Positions 62,686 to 64,000 of a stretch of 64,000 nucleotides of DNA are shown here, one piece after another. The stretch covers positions 1,240,001 to 1,304,000 of the forward strand of contig OZ240678.1 of NCBI GenBank assembly GCA_965198905.1, in the 5' to 3' direction. The notes under the pieces are model-generated. The model saw only the letters and a list, made by a program, of their open reading frames with translations. It was not told the origin of the DNA and made no database searches. Within the stretch, counting starts at the first letter, position 1. Each line of letters opens with the position of its first letter. The translations under genes were made by a program, and so were the position numbers. Origin of the DNA: CAHJWH01 sp965198905. GTDB lineage: Bacteria > Pseudomonadota > Alphaproteobacteria > Caulobacterales > Caulobacteraceae.

Positions 62686-62976
62686 ATGGCGCAGCGATTC
62701 ACGAAGGAGTTTGAGGGGGAGGCCGTTCGGCTGGTCCGCACGAGCGGCCGGACCAAGCGGGAGATCGCTGATGATCTCGGCGTGGGGGTGTCGACGCTGA
62801 CACGCTGGCTGGCCCACAGCCGGGACCGGCAGATGGAAGCGCCCGAGCGACCGCCGCCGGGTGAGGACGTGGCCGTCGAGTTGAAGCGGCTTCGACGGGA
62901 GAACGAGATCCTTCGCCAGGAGCGGGACATCCTGAAGAAGGCGACGGCTTTTTTCGTCAAGGAGGGAAGTCGATGA
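62686..62976 (+). CDS. IS3-family transposase OrfA
   Basis: 96 aa. HTH (TKREIADDLGVGVSTLTRWL) followed by a leucine-zipper (LKRLRRENEILRQERDILKK) used for dimerisation. A T6C run at 62949-62955 fits the programmed -1 frameshift site of IS3 elements that fuses OrfA and OrfB. ATG at 62686 with GGAAGGAGAG. Stop overlaps the OrfB start (ATGA). Confidence 0.92.
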   Translation: MAQRFTKEFEGEAVRLVRTSGRTKREIADDLGVGVSTLTRWLAHSRDRQMEAPERPPPGEDVAVELKRLRRENEILRQERDILKKATAFFVKEGSR

Positions 62977-63650
62977 GGTTTGAACTCGTCGATGCGGCGA
63001 AGAAGGATTTCCCTGTCCAGAGGCTCTGCAAGGTGCTCGGCGTCAGCGAGAGCGGCTACTTTGCCTGGAGAGATCGGCCGGCTAGCCGGCGCCAACGTGA
63101 GGACATGGTGCGAGCGGAGCCCACGTACGCTCCGCCTTCGCATGCTCGAACGGCACGTACGGCAGCCCGCGGATGACATACGAGCTGCGCGACCAAGGCC
63201 TGCAGGTGGGTCGCCGCCGCACGGCGCGACTGATGCGGGACAATGGCTTGAAGGCTCGGCAGAAGCGACGCTTCAAGCGCACGACCGACAGCGAGCACGC
63301 CTGGCCGATCGCGCCAAACCTCATCGACCAAGACTTCGCCGCGACCGCGCCCAACCAGAAGTGGGGCGTGGACATCTCCTACGTCTGGACCCGCGAGGGA
63401 TGGCTGTATCTGGCCGTGGTGATCGACCTGTTCTCACGACGCGTCGTCGGCTGGTCCGTCGGCGATCGGTTACACCGTCGTCTCGCCCTTAGCTAGCTCT
63501 TGGCCAAGCCCTGGCCATCCGACGGCCTGCGCGTGGCCTGATCCACCACTCAGATCGCGGCAGTCAATATTGTTCCAATGACTACCAGGCCGAGCTGCGC
63601 CGCCATGGCATCCAGATATCGATGTCAGGCAAAGGCGACTGCTACGATTG
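62973..63650 (+). pseudogene. IS3-family transposase OrfB, frameshifted and truncated
   Basis: The N-terminal HTH_21-like part (FPVQRLCKVLGVSESGYFAW) breaks near 63115; the core continues in another frame (QVGRRRTARLMRDNGLKARQ, first DDE Asp in NQKWGVDISYVWT), breaks again near 63490, and continues as RGLIHHSDRGSQYCSNDYQ (second Asp) up to GKGDCYD. The final Glu region is missing because of the adjoining element. Not functional. Confidence 0.88.
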
Positions 63651-63846
63651 TGAGAGTGTGGGCGCTGCCTGGAGGCCTGACCCTTGCTACGATCGACCTC
63701 GTGTCATCGCGTTGACGTGTCGGCCTTCCAGGCAGCACCTGCCGCTCGGCTGGATGTGACTTCATAGGAGCTTGAGGGCGACCATCCCATCACAGTCCTG
63801 TCCGCCATCCGATCGTCAGGCCTTTGCAGCCAGGCCGGAGATTTCA
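63651..63846 (+). ncRNA. Non-coding leader of an IS110-type element; candidate bridge RNA region
   Basis: 196 bases between the IS3 breakpoint and the IS110-type recombinase start, with no frame. GGCGCTGCCTGGAGGCC (63661-63677) pairs with the reverse complement of GGCCTTCCAGGCAGCACC (63722-63739), forming a long stem with a bulge and a loop of about 44 bases. In IS110-group elements the bridge RNA that directs target and donor choice is encoded exactly here. Boundaries and folding are not established. Confidence 0.35.
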
Positions 63847-64000
63847 ATGAACGAGGTCGTATCCGCAGACGTCATCATCGGCGTCGATACACAAGGAGGT
63901 CCACGCCGCCTTCGCCATCAACGGGCTCAGCGCCGAGCTCGGGGCCATGACCATCCCGGCGAACCCCAAGGCCTACCGAGACTTGGAGGCCTGGGCGATG
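63847..64000 (+). pseudogene. IS110-family transposase, 5' part, frameshifted (cut by window end)
   Basis: ATG 63847 begins MNEVVSADVIIGVDT, the N-terminus of an IS110 DEDD recombinase with its first Asp. A one-base loss after the codon for Thr15 (expected THKEVHAAFA, found ACACAAGGAG in the DNA) shifts the frame; the second frame continues VHAAFAINGLSAELGAMTIP and PKAYRDLEAWAM to the window edge. If real, the copy is inactive; a sequencing error is possible. Confidence 0.75.

Larger units (their letters stand above)
62635..63650 (+). mobile_element. Decayed IS3-family element, right end missing
   Basis: Begins about 62635 with TGGACTTGCCTCGGAAAAGT, resembling the left terminal repeat of IS3 elements, and contains orfA and a broken orfB. 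The coding sequence stops matching just after the GKGDCYD segment at about 63648, where an IS110-type element starts, so the right end is lost or displaced beyond the window. Confidence 0.75.

Noticed and set aside
61241..64000. Second attachment-site copy of the tRNA-Arg 3' end
   Set aside because: Looked for a repeat of the T-arm/acceptor sequence downstream; none is visible up to the window end.

Overview
The window is a high-GC chromosomal segment of an alphaproteobacterium, most likely of the order Caulobacterales (Caulobacter/Phenylobacterium-like). This is inferred from the gene families (DUF2794, DUF4164, DUF6491, NodT-type efflux lipoprotein), a full CtrA-type TTAA-N7-TTAA site between gyrA and a divergent gene, and the order zapA / 6S-like RNA / 5-formyl-THF cyclo-ligase. 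No database search was possible, so the genus is a guess.

Layout. 1-3.5 kb: electron-transfer flavoprotein subunits (etfB truncated by the window edge, etfA), a cysteine synthase and a lone Vsr-type repair endonuclease. 3.5-13.3 kb: the complete tolQ-tolR-tolA-tolB-pal-cpoB envelope-constriction locus running into tilS, ftsH and folP. 13.5-20.2 kb: DUF2794 protein, Bax-inhibitor-1 membrane protein, RNA 2',3'-cyclic phosphodiesterase, CitE-like lyase, and a two-gene nitrate/sulfonate-type ABC importer without a binding protein. 20.3-29.1 kb: gyrA facing a three-gene RND efflux operon. 29.2-35.6 kb: yebC, a YmdB-like phosphoesterase, 5-FCL, a candidate 6S RNA, zapA, a DUF4164 coiled-coil protein and transketolase.

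36-42.9 kb is accessory: a receiver-only response regulator behind a possible general-stress promoter, two Crp/Fnr regulators, several very small proteins (two of them apparently paralogous), a DUF6894 protein, and an IS91-type element made of an intact tyrosine recombinase and a frameshifted HUH/Y2 transposase. 42.9-47.4 kb is a tightly coupled run (coaD, cyclophilin, CHASE3-like histidine kinase, response regulator, receiver-histidine kinase hybrid) in which every junction is a 4-base overlap. A decayed Doc toxin lies next to trxB. 49-57 kb: motA, mnmC, pgi, small secreted and zinc-binding proteins and an ABC ATPase without a permease neighbour.

57-61 kb carries a three-subunit molybdenum aldehyde oxidoreductase of the PaoABC type lacking a visible export signal. 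After tRNA-Arg(CCG) the window ends in mobile-element debris: a hydrolase gene, then a decayed IS3 element interrupted by the start of an IS110-type element whose leader is a candidate bridge-RNA region. Several long palindromic intergenic repeats are scattered through the window. The most interesting unexplained items are the IS110 leader, the small-protein/stress cluster at 36-40 kb, and the glutamine at the quinolone-determining position of GyrA.
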